The notes under the pieces were generated by a model. The model searched no databases and had not been told where the DNA came from. It saw nothing but the letters and a program-made list of their open reading frames with translations. 64,000 bases of DNA. Origin: Chersky-840 sp963794615 (GTDB taxonomy: Bacteria > Actinomycetota > Acidimicrobiia > Acidimicrobiales > UBA8190). The DNA lies in the NCBI GenBank assembly GCA_963794615.1, contig CAWCEP010000006.1, forward strand, positions 930,001-994,000. Direction: 5' to 3'. Shown here piece after piece: positions 25,350 through 33,938 of the stretch; positions within the stretch are counted from its first letter, which is position 1, and each line of letters begins with the position of its first letter. A program made the position numbers and the translations under genes.

Positions 25350-26894
25350 GTGCCTGACGCCCCGGACACCGTCCTCGTCGTCGACTTCGGCGCCCAGTAC
25401 GCCCAGCTGATCGCGCGCCGGGTGCGCGAAGCCCGGGTCTATTCGGAGATCGTCCGCTTCGACACCCCGGCGTCGGAGCTGTTGGCCCGGCGCCCCAAGG
25501 GGATCATCCTGTCGGGGGGACCCAAATCCGTCTACGCCGACTGGGCGCCCGCCGTCGACCCTGCCGTGTACGAGTCGGGCGTCCCCATCCTCGGCATCTG
25601 TTACGGCGCCCAGCTGCTCACCCAGCAGCTCGGCGGCACCGTGGCGCGCACCGGGCGCGGCGAGTACGGACGCACCACCCTCACCCGCAGCGCCACGTCC
25701 CCGCTGTTCGCGGACTGGCCCCCCCAGGGCCCCGCCGACGTGTGGATGAGCCATGCCGACTCGATCACCGAGGTGCCCCTCGGCTTCGTCGCCAACGCGT
25801 CGACGCCCGAAGCGCCCGTGGCGGCCCTGAGCGACGCACAGCGCCACATCTACGGGGTCCAGTTCCATCCCGAGGTGGTCCACACCGAGCGGGGACAGGA
25901 GCTGCTCGAACGGTTCCTCTTCGACGTGTGTGGCGCCCGTCCCCTGTGGACGCACACCAACATCATCGAATCCGCGGTCCAGGCGGTGCGCGCCCAGGTC
26001 GCCGACGCCCGCGTCCTGTGCGCCTTGTCGGGCGGGGTGGACTCGGCGGTGGCGGCCGCCCTCGTGCACCGGGCCATCGGCAACCAGCTCACCTGTGTGT
26101 TCGTCGACACCGGCCTCATGCGCATCGGCGAGGCCGACCAGGTGGAGGAGACGTTTCGGAGCCAGTTCCACATGGACCTGATCCACGTCAAAGCGGCCGA
26201 CCGGTTCTTCGCCGTGCTCGCCGGCGTCACCGATCCCGAAGCCAAGCGCAAGGCCATCGGGGAGACGTTCATCCGCGTCTTCGAAGAGGTGGCGACCGAT
26301 GTCGAGGACGCCCGCTTTCTCGTGCAAGGCACGCTCTATCCCGACATCATCGAGTCGGGCACGCGCGATGCGGCGACCATCAAGTCGCACCACAACGTGG
26401 GCGGACTGCCCGAGGACATGGCCTTCGCGCTGGTGGAGCCCCTGCGCCCGCTGTTCAAGGACGAGGTGCGGGCCGTGGGGGAGGAGCTCGGCCTGCCCGA
26501 GGAGATCGTCTGGCGCCAGCCCTTCCCCGGGCCGGGCCTGGCGGTGCGCATCATCGGCGAGGTCACGCCCGAGCGCGCCGAGATCCTGCGCGCCGCGGAT
26601 GCCATCGTCACCGACGAGATCCGTCGCGCCGGGTTGTACCGGCAGCTGTGGCAGAGCTTTGCCGTGCTCCCCGCCGTCCGCACCGTGGGGGTCATGGGCG
26701 ACGAGCGCACCTACGCCTACCCCATCGTCATCCGCGCCGTCACCTCCGACGACGCCATGACCGCCGATTGGGCCCGACTGCCCTACGAATTGCTCGAGCG
26801 CCTGTCCTCGCGCATCATCAACGAGGTGGACGGCGTCAACCGGGTGGCCCTCGACATCACGTCGAAACCACCCGGCACCATTGAATGGGAGTGA
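25350..26894 (+). CDS. guaA: GMP synthase (glutamine-hydrolysing)
   Basis: GuaA aminates XMP to GMP. The glutaminase domain (about residues 8-195) has the nucleophile in ILGICYGAQLLTQQLGG and the acid/base pair in YGVQFHPEVVHTERG. The ATP pyrophosphatase P-loop is ALSGGVDSAVAAALVHRA, and the dimerisation domain ends ITSKPPGTIEWE, the invariant C-terminus. Length is 514 residues. The GTG at 25350 gives the standard N-terminus (TVLVVDFGAQYAQLIARRVR). Confidence 0.97.
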   Translation: MPDAPDTVLVVDFGAQYAQLIARRVREARVYSEIVRFDTPASELLARRPKGIILSGGPKSVYADWAPAVDPAVYESGVPILGICYGAQLLTQQLGGTVARTGRGEYGRTTLTRSATSPLFADWPPQGPADVWMSHADSITEVPLGFVANASTPEAPVAALSDAQRHIYGVQFHPEVVHTERGQELLERFLFDVCGARPLWTHTNIIESAVQAVRAQVADARVLCALSGGVDSAVAAALVHRAIGNQLTCVFVDTGLMRIGEADQVEETFRSQFHMDLIHVKAADRFFAVLAGVTDPEAKRKAIGETFIRVFEEVATDVEDARFLVQGTLYPDIIESGTRDAATIKSHHNVGGLPEDMAFALVEPLRPLFKDEVRAVGEELGLPEEIVWRQPFPGPGLAVRIIGEVTPERAEILRAADAIVTDEIRRAGLYRQLWQSFAVLPAVRTVGVMGDERTYAYPIVIRAVTSDDAMTADWARLPYELLERLSSRIINEVDGVNRVALDITSKPPGTIEWE

Positions 26895-29266
26895 GCGTGG
26901 CCGCCGCCCCCTTACCCCGTCTCGGTGGGCTCGGTTCCTTCGACGGTGTCGACGAGTTCGAGGACTTCCCGGTCGATCCCACCGGCGCCGACTCGCCTAC
27001 CCCGGCGCCGCGACGGCCGCGCTGGACCGACTCCCTCCCGAAGCCCGATGCACTGTTGGAGGGGCTCAACGGCCCCCAGCGCCGTGCCGTCATCCACCGG
27101 GGCACCCCGTTGCTGGTGGTGGCGGGGGCAGGGTCGGGCAAGACGCGGGTGCTCACCCACCGCATCGCCCATCTCATCGCCACCGGCGACGCCACCCCGT
27201 GGGAGATCCTCGCCATCACCTTCACCAACAAGGCCGCCGACGAGATGCGTGAGCGCCTGGCCGGCCTCATCGGCCCCGTCGCCAACCGCATGTGGGTGTC
27301 GACGTTCCACGCCGCCTGTGTGCGCATCCTGCGAGCCCACGCCGACCGACTCGGGTACCGAAAGTCCTTCACGATCTACGACGACACCGACTCCCGGCGA
27401 CTGGTCGAGCACATCCTGCGGGACCTGAACATCGATGCCAAGAAGCTCCCCGCCCGGGGCGTCCAAGCCGCCATCTCCGGGGCCAAGGCCGAGCTGGCCG
27501 GGGCGGCCGCCTACGCGCAGGGGGCCCGATCGGTATTCGAGCGCCGCATCGCCGACGTCTATCAGGAATACGAGCAGCGGCTCTTCGCCGCCTCGGCCAT
27601 GGACTTCGACGACCTGCTGCTCCTCACCGTCAAGCTGTTCCAGAGCGCCCCCGATGTCCTCGCCGCCTACCGGACGCGTTTCAAGCACATCCTGGTGGAC
27701 GAGTTCCAAGACACCAATCGGGCCCAGAACGAGATCGTGCTCATGCTGGCCGCCGAGCACCACAGCGTGTGCGTGGTGGGAGACAGCGACCAGTCGATCT
27801 TCGGTTGGCGCGGCGCCGACATCCGCAACATCTTCGAATTCGAAGAGGCATTCCCCGACGCGGCGGTGATCCCCCTGGAGCAGAACTACCGCTCGACGAA
27901 GACGATCCTCGACGCCGCCAACGCCGTCATCGCCAACAACGTCACCCGGGTGCCCAAGGAACTGTGGACCGAGGGCGAGGCGGGCGGCCCCATCGTCCGC
28001 TACCGGGCCGAGGACGAGTACGACGAGGCGGCCTGGGTCGCCACCGAGATCGGCCGGCTGAAGGAGTTCGACGGCATCGGCTACGGCGACGTGGCCGTGT
28101 TCTACCGCACCAACGCCCAGAGCCGGGCGTTGGAGGAGGAGCTGGTGCGAGCCGCCATCGCCTACAAGGTGGTGGGGGGCACCCGCTTCTACGACCGGCG
28201 CGAGGTGAAGGACCTCCTCGCCTACGTGCGCCTGCTCGGCAACCCGTCCGACGAGGTGTCGGCCCGGCGCATCGTGAACGTGCCGCGTCGGGGCATCGGG
28301 GAAGCGTCGGTGGATCGCCTGGCCCAGTGGGCACGCGACCATCACACCTCGTTCGTGGACGCGCTCGACCATGTGAGCGAGGCGGGCGTGACGGGTAAGG
28401 CCGTCAAGGGAGCGGCGGAGCTCGCCGCCCTGCTCGACGAGCTGCGCCAGATGGTCGAGCGCGGGGCCGGTCCCGGTGTGATCGTGGAGACCGTCGCCGA
28501 GCGCACCGGGTATCGCGCCGCCCTCGAGGCCGAGGACACCATCGAAGCGCACAGCCGCATGGAGAACATCGCCGAGCTGGCGGGGGCGGCAGAGGAGTAC
28601 GAGAGCCTCGACGAGTTCCTGGAGTCCGTGGCGTTGGTGGCCGACAGTGACGAGCTCGATGGCGCCGACAGCCGGGTGTCGCTCATGACCCTGCACACCG
28701 CCAAGGGCCTGGAGTTCCCCGCCGTGTTCCTGGTCGGCCTCGAGGACGGGGTCTTCCCGCATCTGCGTGCCCTCGAAGATCCCCTCCAGCTCGAAGAGGA
28801 GCGTCGCCTCTGCTACGTCGGGATCACCCGGGCCCGGAGACAGCTGTACCTCACCCACGCCTGGAGCCGCACGTTGTGGGGTTCGACGAACCACGCCATC
28901 CCCAGTCGGTTCCTGTCCGAGCTTCCCGCCGACCTGGTGCGTGACGTCGGCTCGTCGTGGAACAAGCGTCCCGACCCACTGCGGGCCCCGTCGTGGTCGC
29001 GCCGGCGGGCCGGCATGCGGGGTCCGGCCCCCGAGGAGTGGGAGGGCGTCGACGAACCCGACGGCGGTGATTTCGCCCAGGACTTCCACGACCCCGATCC
29101 GTGGGGCGACGCCGAGCCCGCCGCACCCGCGCCGGCCCGTCCGGCTCCCGCCGCCCCGTCGGTTCGGCGCGCCGCGCCCAGCGCGACCGGCGCCGGGGCG
29201 CCGGGGCGCAAGAGCCGGCTGCCCAAGATGGCGCAGTGGCGCAACGGCACCACGCCCCGGACGTGA
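26891..29266 (+). CDS. pcrA: ATP-dependent DNA helicase UvrD/PcrA
   Basis: This is an SF1A helicase for DNA repair and replication. Motif I is VVAGAGSGKTRVLTHRIAHL, motif Ia ITFTNKAADEMRERL, motif II HILVDEFQDTNRAQNE, motif III GDSDQSIFGWRGADI, motif IV EQNYRSTKTIL, motif V SLMTLHTAKGLEFPAVF and motif VI LCYVGITRARRQLYLTH. About 60 acidic residues precede the helicase core. The C-terminus is Pro/Ala-rich and ends with a basic RNA-polymerase-binding-like segment (RKSRLPKMAQWRNGTTPR). GTG 26891 overlaps the guaA stop (GTGA); ATG 26885 is an alternative. Confidence 0.95.
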   Translation: MSVAAAPLPRLGGLGSFDGVDEFEDFPVDPTGADSPTPAPRRPRWTDSLPKPDALLEGLNGPQRRAVIHRGTPLLVVAGAGSGKTRVLTHRIAHLIATGDATPWEILAITFTNKAADEMRERLAGLIGPVANRMWVSTFHAACVRILRAHADRLGYRKSFTIYDDTDSRRLVEHILRDLNIDAKKLPARGVQAAISGAKAELAGAAAYAQGARSVFERRIADVYQEYEQRLFAASAMDFDDLLLLTVKLFQSAPDVLAAYRTRFKHILVDEFQDTNRAQNEIVLMLAAEHHSVCVVGDSDQSIFGWRGADIRNIFEFEEAFPDAAVIPLEQNYRSTKTILDAANAVIANNVTRVPKELWTEGEAGGPIVRYRAEDEYDEAAWVATEIGRLKEFDGIGYGDVAVFYRTNAQSRALEEELVRAAIAYKVVGGTRFYDRREVKDLLAYVRLLGNPSDEVSARRIVNVPRRGIGEASVDRLAQWARDHHTSFVDALDHVSEAGVTGKAVKGAAELAALLDELRQMVERGAGPGVIVETVAERTGYRAALEAEDTIEAHSRMENIAELAGAAEEYESLDEFLESVALVADSDELDGADSRVSLMTLHTAKGLEFPAVFLVGLEDGVFPHLRALEDPLQLEEERRLCYVGITRARRQLYLTHAWSRTLWGSTNHAIPSRFLSELPADLVRDVGSSWNKRPDPLRAPSWSRRRAGMRGPAPEEWEGVDEPDGGDFAQDFHDPDPWGDAEPAAPAPARPAPAAPSVRRAAPSATGAGAPGRKSRLPKMAQWRNGTTPRT

Positions 29267-30057
29267 CCGAGGGGGCCGAGCACACCTCGCCCGGCCCCGC
29301 CGCCGGGCGCGACTGGGACGCGGCGACCTACGACCGGATCGCCGATCCCATGACCCGCTGGGGCGCGGCCGTGCTCGCCCGCCTCGATCTGGGCGGGGAC
29401 GAGACCGTCCTCGACGCCGGGGCGGGAAGCGGTCGGGTCACCGAGATGCTGCTCGAGCGCCTGCCGGCGGGCCGCGTCGTCGCCCTCGACGCCGCGCCCT
29501 CGATGCTCGCCGAGGCGCGCCGGCGCCTGGCCCGCTTCGGGGCCGCGGTGCGCTTCGTCGAGGGGGATCTGCTCGAGCTGTCCGCATCCGACCTCGGCAC
29601 CGACGCGCCGGTCGACGCCGTGCTGTCGACGGCCACGTTCCACTGGGTGCTCGACCACGACCGGCTCTTCGCCAACCTGGCCGCCGTGATGCGCCCGGGG
29701 GCGGTGCTCGAGGCGCAGTGCGGCGCGGCGGGCAACATCGCCGGCCTGATCGACGCGGTGGCGTCGACCGGGAACCGCCGTTCGGGCCGGTGGCTCTACG
29801 CCACACCGGAGGAGACGCGGGCCCGGCTGGCGGCGGCGGGCTTCGATGCCGTCGAGGTGTGGACCCATCCCGAGCCCACCCGGCTCGAGGAAGGGCCCGA
29901 GCTCGAGACCTATCTCGAGACGGTGTGCCTCCGGACCCATGTGGCCGGGATGACGCCCGAGGAGAAGGCCCGGTTCCTCGAGGAGGTGGCGGCGGCCATG
30001 CCCGAGCCCGTCATCGACTACGTGCGGCTCAACATCAGCGCCCGACGGCGCGCCTGA
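29263..30057 (+). CDS. Class I SAM-dependent methyltransferase
   Basis: The SAM-binding motif I is VLDAGAGSGRVTEMLLERLP, followed by the acidic end of strand 2 (VVALDAAPSMLAEARRRL) and VRFVEGDLLEL. The pattern YDRIADPMTRWGAAVLARL and STATFHWVLDHDRLFANLAA resemble trans-aconitate methyltransferase-like enzymes, but the substrate cannot be told. Length is 264 residues. The GTG overlaps the helicase stop (GTGA). It converges on dprE2. Confidence 0.85.
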   Translation: MTEGAEHTSPGPAAGRDWDAATYDRIADPMTRWGAAVLARLDLGGDETVLDAGAGSGRVTEMLLERLPAGRVVALDAAPSMLAEARRRLARFGAAVRFVEGDLLELSASDLGTDAPVDAVLSTATFHWVLDHDRLFANLAAVMRPGAVLEAQCGAAGNIAGLIDAVASTGNRRSGRWLYATPEETRARLAAAGFDAVEVWTHPEPTRLEEGPELETYLETVCLRTHVAGMTPEEKARFLEEVAAAMPEPVIDYVRLNISARRRA

Positions 30058-30075
30058 CCCGGGACGGGAGCCGGC

Positions 30076-30839
30076 TCAGCCCGGGAGCCGCCGCCACAGG
30101 GCGGCAGGCACCACTTTCATGACCGCGAACACGAGCCGGAGCAGGCCCGGCGACCACACCACCGACGCCGAGCGCTCCATGCCCGCCACGACATCGGCCG
30201 CCACCGCGTCCGGCGTGGTGGCCAAGGGGGCGGGGTCGCGCCCTTCGGTCATGCGGGTGGCCACCCACCCGGGCCGGACGATCATGAGGGACGCTCCCGA
30301 GCCCCGCAGGGCCTCGGCCATCCCCTGGGCGAAGGCGTCGAGCCCGGCTTTGGACGCGCCGTAGACGTAATTCGCCCGGCGCACCCGCACGCCCGCCACC
30401 GACGTCAGCACCACGATCGCGGCCGTGGCCCTGCTTGCGCAGCACGGTGGCGAAGGCCGTCATGACGGCAGCCGGCCCCGTCGTGTTGGCGGTGAAGATG
30501 CCGGCCACGGCGTCGGGATCGTCCTCCACCATGGCCTGGTCACCGAGCACCCCGGCGGCGACGAGCACGAGGTCCACCTGGCCCAGGCGCGCCGAAGCGT
30601 CGGCGACGACGGCGCCGACGCGCCCGAGGTCGGTGACGTCGAAGGTCATCGTGTCGACCTCGATCGGGCCCAGGGTCTGGAGCTCCTTGGCCGCGGCGGC
30701 CAGGCCGATCTCGTCGCGTCCCACGAGCACGATCCGAGCGCAGACGGCGCGCCACCAGGGCGCGCAGCACGGCCCGGGCGATATCCGACGTCCCGCCCAC
30801 GACCACCGCGCTCTGGGGCATCCCCATGGCGTCGTTCAT
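30076..30839 (-). CDS. dprE2: Decaprenylphosphoryl-2-keto-ribose reductase DprE2 (two frameshifts)
   Basis: DprE2 is the NADH-dependent short-chain reductase that completes epimerisation of decaprenyl-phosphoryl-ribose to -arabinose. The nucleotide-binding start is VVVGGTSDIARAVLRALVA. The catalytic Tyr/Lys are in NYVYGASKAGLDAFAQGMAE, and the end (VWSPGLLRLVFAVMKVVPAA) matches the DprE2 C-terminus. Single extra bases occur near 30738-30745 (before IVLVGRDEIGLAAAAKEL) and near 30418-30425 (between RKQGHG and VLTSVAGVRVRRA). With both removed the protein has 253 residues, the family length. The ATG overlaps the likely dprE1 stop. Confidence 0.88.
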
Positions 30840-32323
30840 CGGGTGGCGCGCCGTTCGGGTCGCGCTCGGTTTGGCGTTGGGCGATGTCCGGGCCCGACTC
30901 GTTCGCGTCGCCCGGCGGGGTCGGGGGGACGACACCAGGCCCAGGCGCCGGGACAGATCCGAGACCAGGGTGCCGTGGGGGTCCACCCGGTCCCGGATGG
31001 CGCGCCATTCCGCCAGGCGCGGGTACATGGCCTCGAGCAGTTCGGGACGCAGGCGAGCGTCCTTGGCGAGATACACGCGGCCCCCGGCGCCGGCGACCGT
31101 CTCGTCGAGCGCGTCGAGGATCGGGCCCAGGGCCGGCGGGCCGACGGGGAGGTCGATGGCGAGGGTCCATCCCGCCGTCGGGAACGAGAGCGGTCCGGGG
31201 TCGGCGGGACCGAATCCCTTCAGCACCGCCAGGAACGACGCCAAGCGACCTTCGCTCACGCGGGTGAGCACGCGGCGCAAGGCGTCCTCGGCGCCGAAGG
31301 GGATCACGAACTGGTACTGGATGAATCCCCGCGGCCCGTACATGCGGTTCCAGTCACCCACCCCGTCGAGGGGGTGGAAGTAGGTCGAGATCGATTGGAG
31401 CTGGCCGGTCCGGGCCCGGGGGGCCTTTCGGAACCACACCTCGTTGAACGCCGCCACCGTCACGGGGTTGAACAGCCCCGACGGCGGGGTGGCCGGCACC
31501 CGGACGCGCACGGCGGGGTCGAAGCGAAGCGCGTCTCGGCGTCGGGCCTCGGGGAGCTCGTCGAGCCGGGCGTGATCGGCGCGGGTCAGCACGGCGCGAC
31601 CCATGCGGGCCCCGCGCGACAGACGTGTCGATCCAGGCCACCGAGTACCGGTACTCGCCGTCACGGTCGGCCATGCGTCCGATGCAATCGTCGAGATCCC
31701 GCGCCCGCTCGGTGTCGACCCGCATCACAGCCGTCTCGACCGGGATCATCTGCAGGGTGGCGTCGACCACGATCCCGGTCAGGCCCATCCCTCCGGCCGT
31801 GGCCCAGAACAGGTCGGGGTCGCTCTCGGGAGAGACCTCGAGGCGCCCCGACGGGGTGGCGAGGGACAGGCGCGTCACGTAGGAGCAGAACGACCCGTCC
31901 CGGTGGTGGTTCTTCCCGTGGATGTCGGCGGCGATGGCGCCCCCCACCGTGACGTAGCGCGTCCCGGGGGTGACCGGGACGAACCAGCCCCTCGGCACGA
32001 AGGCGCGCATCGAGCGCGTCGAGGCTCACCCCCGCCCCCACCCGGACCAGGCCGGCATCGAGATCGGATTCGAGCACGGTGTCGAGCCCGGTGACGTCGA
32101 CGACGATGCCCCCCGCGCACTGCGCGGCGTCGCCGTAGGAGCGGGCCAGGCCTCGGGCCACGACGGTGCGCCCCGCTGCCGCGGCGGCGGACAGAGCCCG
32201 ATCGACGTCCTCGGCGCCGCGCACCGCCACGACGTCGCACGCGCTGGGCGCGGTACGACCCCACCCCGTCAGGGAACGGCGGGTGCCACCGACGGCGTCG
32301 GGCGTGGTGGGTGCGCTCGTCAC
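30836..32323 (-). CDS. dprE1: Decaprenylphosphoryl-beta-D-ribose oxidase DprE1 (at least two frameshifts)
   Basis: DprE1 is the FAD oxidase of arabinan-precursor synthesis. FAD-binding motifs are GLARSYGDAAQCAGGIVVD and VTVGGAIAADIHGKNHHRDG. The substrate domain has GPRGFIQYQFVIPFGAEDAL, and the conserved Lys lies in RVYLAKDARLRPELLEAMYP. The Cys attacked by benzothiazinones (GWNIC in M. tuberculosis) reads GWTLA, about residue 388. Extra bases lie near 32011 (before MRAFVPRGWFVPVTPGT) and 31625 (between WIDT and LSRGARMGRAVL). A third extra C in the run at 30923-30928 would make the gene stop at ATGA with dprE2; as written the two frames are continuous. Confidence 0.88.
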
Positions 32324-33267
32324 GAGTAGATGCCGACCGCCACGAGTGCCACCCAGACGATGCCGAGGAGTTGCAGCATGCGGTCTCGAAGCGCCATCTC
32401 CTCGGGTGCGCCCCCCTGGCCGCTCGCAAAACGCAATTCGACGTGCAAGATGGCGATCACGAAGGGGACGATGGACAACTCGAACCAGATGGGGTGGTGG
32501 CCCCGTCCCACCTGGGCCGAGCGTTCGAAGGCCCACAGGCAGTACGCGCTCACCGTCACCGCCGCCGCCAGCAGCCGTACGGAGCGCAGGAAGGTCTCGG
32601 GGTAGGCATTGAGCGTGGGGCGGTGCGCTCCCCGCAACTCGCCGAGCTCGCCGTGCTCGGCGCTGCGCTTGCCCGTCACGATGAGCAACGACCCGAACGA
32701 CGACACGATGATGAACCAGTCCGACAACGGGACGCCGGTGGCGACGCCCCCGGCGATGGCCCGCAGCACGAACCCCGAGGAGACACAGGCGAGGTCGATC
32801 ACGGGCTCGTGCTTGAGCCGGACCGAGTACGCGGTGGTCACGGCCACGTAGATGGCGATGACCAGTGCCAGGTGGCTCCCCGCCAGCCACCAGGCCAGGC
32901 CGATGGCCAGGGCCATGAGGACCACGCCGACGGCGGCGGCGAGGGGTCCGGGCACGATTCCGGCCGCCACGGGGCGGAGGCGCTTGACCGGGTGATGCCG
33001 GTCTGCCTCCAGGTCGAGGGTGTCGTTGACGAAGTAGGTCCCCGACGCGGCCAGGCAGAAGACCCCGAACGCCCCGGCGGCGTGGGCGGCCACGGTGCCG
33101 TGCGAGAGGACGCCGGCGGCGGCGGGCGCGGCGAAGACGAGAAGGTTCTTCACCCAATGGCGCGGCCTGGCGATGCGCACCAGCCCCGACCACCGCGTCG
33201 AGGATGGCGCTCCGGGACGGGACCGCTCGGGCTGTCCCTCCCGTTGGCTGGTGACGGCGCGGACCAT
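32320..33267 (-). CDS. ubiA: Decaprenyl-phosphate phosphoribosyltransferase (UbiA family)
   Basis: This membrane prenyltransferase makes decaprenyl-phosphoryl-5-phosphoribose, the substrate pathway upstream of DprE1/DprE2. The first aspartate-rich motif is YFVNDTLDLEADRHHPVKRL, followed by RPVAAGIVPG. The second region is YSVRLKHEPVIDLACVSSGF. About nine hydrophobic helices are visible in 315 residues. The ATG at 33267 was chosen; in-frame codons upstream reach 33336. The stop overlaps the dprE1 GTG (GTGA), so the three genes form one operon. Confidence 0.9.
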   Translation of the reverse strand: MVRAVTSQREGQPERSRPGAPSSTRWSGLVRIARPRHWVKNLLVFAAPAAAGVLSHGTVAAHAAGAFGVFCLAASGTYFVNDTLDLEADRHHPVKRLRPVAAGIVPGPLAAAVGVVLMALAIGLAWWLAGSHLALVIAIYVAVTTAYSVRLKHEPVIDLACVSSGFVLRAIAGGVATGVPLSDWFIIVSSFGSLLIVTGKRSAEHGELGELRGAHRPTLNAYPETFLRSVRLLAAAVTVSAYCLWAFERSAQVGRGHHPIWFELSIVPFVIAILHVELRFASGQGGAPEEMALRDRMLQLLGIVWVALVAVGIYS

Positions 33268-33326
33268 AGTTGTCGGGCCAACGGGCCGAGAGCACACGGG
33301 CTGCCACCCGCTAGTGGCCGATCCCG

Positions 33327-33332
33327 ACGCTA
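33327..33332 (-). promoter_or_regulatory. Putative -10 box of ubiA-dprE1-dprE2
   Basis: On the minus strand this reads TAGCGT, about 60 bp before the ubiA ATG. It faces away from the promoter of the B12-binding subunit gene. Confidence 0.4.
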
Positions 33333-33359
33333 CCATGCGCCTCCGCCTTATCTTTGGGC

Positions 33360-33383
33360 AGAGGGCGCCGTCTGGCGCCCTCT
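33360..33383. promoter_or_regulatory. Palindrome between divergent promoters
   Basis: AGAGGGCGCC, 4 bases, GGCGCCCTCT is a perfect 10-bp inverted repeat. It lies between the minus-strand -10 box (33332) and the plus-strand -10 box (33398), at the -35 position of the plus-strand promoter. This suits an operator better than a terminator, because no transcript ends here. Confidence 0.45.
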
Positions 33384-33397
33384 CAGGCCGGGGTGCC

Positions 33398-33403
33398 TAC
33401 ACT
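33398..33403 (+). promoter_or_regulatory. -10 box of the B12-binding mutase subunit
   Basis: TACACT ends 9 bases before the ATG at 33413, without a Shine-Dalgarno sequence, so a leaderless or nearly leaderless transcript is likely. Confidence 0.45.
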
Positions 33404-33412
33404 CGGTGCCCG

Positions 33413-33832
33413 ATGAAGCGTCCTTACCGGGTCGTGGTGGCCAAGCCCGGGCTCGATGGCCACGATCGAGGTGCCAAGGTCATCGCCCGCGCCTTTCGGG
33501 ACGCCGGGTTCGAGGTGATCTACACCGGCCTGCACCAGACCCCCGAGCAGGTCGTCCAGGCCGTGGTCCAGGAGGACGCCGACGCCGTCGGACTGTCGCT
33601 GTTGTCGGGCGCCCATCTCACCCTCGTCCCCCGCGTCATCGACGGGCTCCGCGCCCAAGGCCTCGACGACGTGCTCGTGATCGTCGGCGGGATCATTCCC
33701 GAAGGCGACATCCCCGCGCTCAAGGACCTCGGTGTGGCCGCCGTGTTCACCCCCGGGGCGTCACTCGACACCATGGTGCACTGGCTCGCCGACGCCCTCG
33801 ACGGGCGCGAGGAGGCCGCGGCCGGGAGCTGA
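33413..33832 (+). CDS. Acyl-CoA mutase cobalamin-binding subunit
   Basis: The 139-residue product is only the B12-binding Rossmann-like domain. It carries KPGLDGHDRGAKVIARAFRD (the D-x-H-x-x-G motif whose His coordinates cobalt), LSLLSGAHLTLVPRVIDGL and VIVGGIIPEGDIPALKDLGV. Such free-standing subunits belong to methylmalonyl-CoA, isobutyryl-CoA or related mutases with a separate catalytic chain, which is not in the window. The sucCD genes downstream make a succinyl-CoA connection plausible, but the substrate is not fixed by sequence. Confidence 0.88.
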   Translation: MKRPYRVVVAKPGLDGHDRGAKVIARAFRDAGFEVIYTGLHQTPEQVVQAVVQEDADAVGLSLLSGAHLTLVPRVIDGLRAQGLDDVLVIVGGIIPEGDIPALKDLGVAAVFTPGASLDTMVHWLADALDGREEAAAGS

Positions 33833-33938
33833 CCGACGGTGACGGCGGACCACCGGGAAGAAGGTGGACCACCGATGGAGCAGTGACGCACGAGACGGGC
33901 GCCGGCCACGGAGGCGGCGGAGAGGAGCAGGAGCAGCG

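Noticed and set aside
33360..33383. Rho-independent terminator
   Set aside because: No transcript ends here: both flanking genes start from this gap and there is no T-run.
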